DNA of 33,024 nt from Collinsella sp. Lineage in GTDB: Bacteria > Actinomycetota > Coriobacteriia > Coriobacteriales > Coriobacteriaceae. The stretch covers positions 1-33,024 of the forward strand of contig WGSL01000018.1 in the NCBI GenBank assembly GCA_014871665.1, read 5' to 3'. Positions 32,883 to 33,024 of the stretch are shown in pieces. The position numbers and the translations under genes were made by a program. The notes under the pieces were generated by a model. That model saw only the letters and a program-made list of their open reading frames with translations. It ran no database searches and was not told the origin of the DNA. The stretch's first letter is position 1, and each line of letters opens with the position of its first letter.

Positions 32883-33024
32883 ACATGGCCCCCGTCCCGG
32901 CGAGCCGGGCGGCCTTCGGGGATACCCCCTATTTCGCTGTGCGCGCGGAGCCCTCCGCATGCGCCTCGACAGACTTGGGGAACCCCGCCGAAGGAATGGA
33001 GTGCGGGCCGACAGAACGGTATCC
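32883..33024 (+). other. Structured region downstream of the IS110 transposase
   Basis: No gene is visible. Several hairpins follow one another: CCCGG/CCGGG (~32896-32909), CGGGG/CCCC near 32917-32928, and GCGCGCGGAG with CTCCGCATGCGC (~32941-32963). In IS1111-type members of the IS110 group the bridge RNA lies downstream of the transposase, so this is the other candidate position. The right boundary of the element is not visible before the window ends. Confidence 0.4.

Noticed and set aside
32883..33024. tRNA gene in the GC-rich hairpins after the IS110 transposase
   Set aside because: I could not form a cloverleaf with a T-arm consensus; the hairpins better fit an IS110 non-coding end.

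Overview
The window looks like a chromosomal segment of a gut Coriobacteriia actinomycete, most likely Collinsella or a close relative. The basis is high-GC coding with many integral-membrane LuxR-type regulators, an agmatine/putrescine gene set and the general style of the proteins. This is recognition from sequence, not a database result.

Layout. (1) 1-5060: a long inverted repeat with a terminator core, two doubtful small ORFs, a minus-strand gene fusing a Nudix (MutT-like) domain to a Vsr mismatch endonuclease, and a divergent BceAB-type ABC transporter pair ending in a terminator. (2) 5061-9777: a lower-GC accessory module bracketed by two copies of a ~130-bp direct repeat. The repeat is the 3' end plus terminator of a membrane LuxR gene; the left copy is only a gene stub. 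Between the copies lie a membrane regulator with two LuxR-type HTH domains, a one-chain ABC exporter (permease plus ATPase) and a small exported cysteine-containing protein. An evenly spaced array of four 15-bp repeats in alternating orientation follows. (3) 9743-24200: a polyamine region. It holds putrescine carbamoyltransferase, two paralogous APC antiporters, two paralogous agmatine deiminases, a YtcJ-like amidohydrolase, a MATE transporter, two paralogous membrane LuxR regulators and a GAF-LuxR regulator. Several intergenic gaps are strongly structured, and a TAAACC-GCAGGT-like motif recurs upstream of two operons. No carbamate kinase is present in the window. (4) 24339-26667: an AlbA_2-type DNA-binding regulator with a probable own operator, convergent with a GNAT acetyltransferase. 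(5) 26787-33024: a repeat-rich gap and then a three-level nest of insertion sequences. An IS110-family transposase gene is split by an IS21-family element with a perfect 5-bp target duplication, and that element's istA is split by a second IS21-family element. Removing the insertions restores both reading frames exactly.

Working together: agmatine would be taken up, deiminated to N-carbamoylputrescine and cleaved by the carbamoyltransferase to putrescine and carbamoyl phosphate, with putrescine leaving through an antiporter; the LuxR proteins are candidate local regulators. The best candidates for something undescribed are the double-HTH regulator / ABC exporter / exported-peptide module with its flanking duplication and alternating repeat array, and the Nudix-Vsr fusion. 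The IS110 flanks are candidate sites for a bridge RNA.
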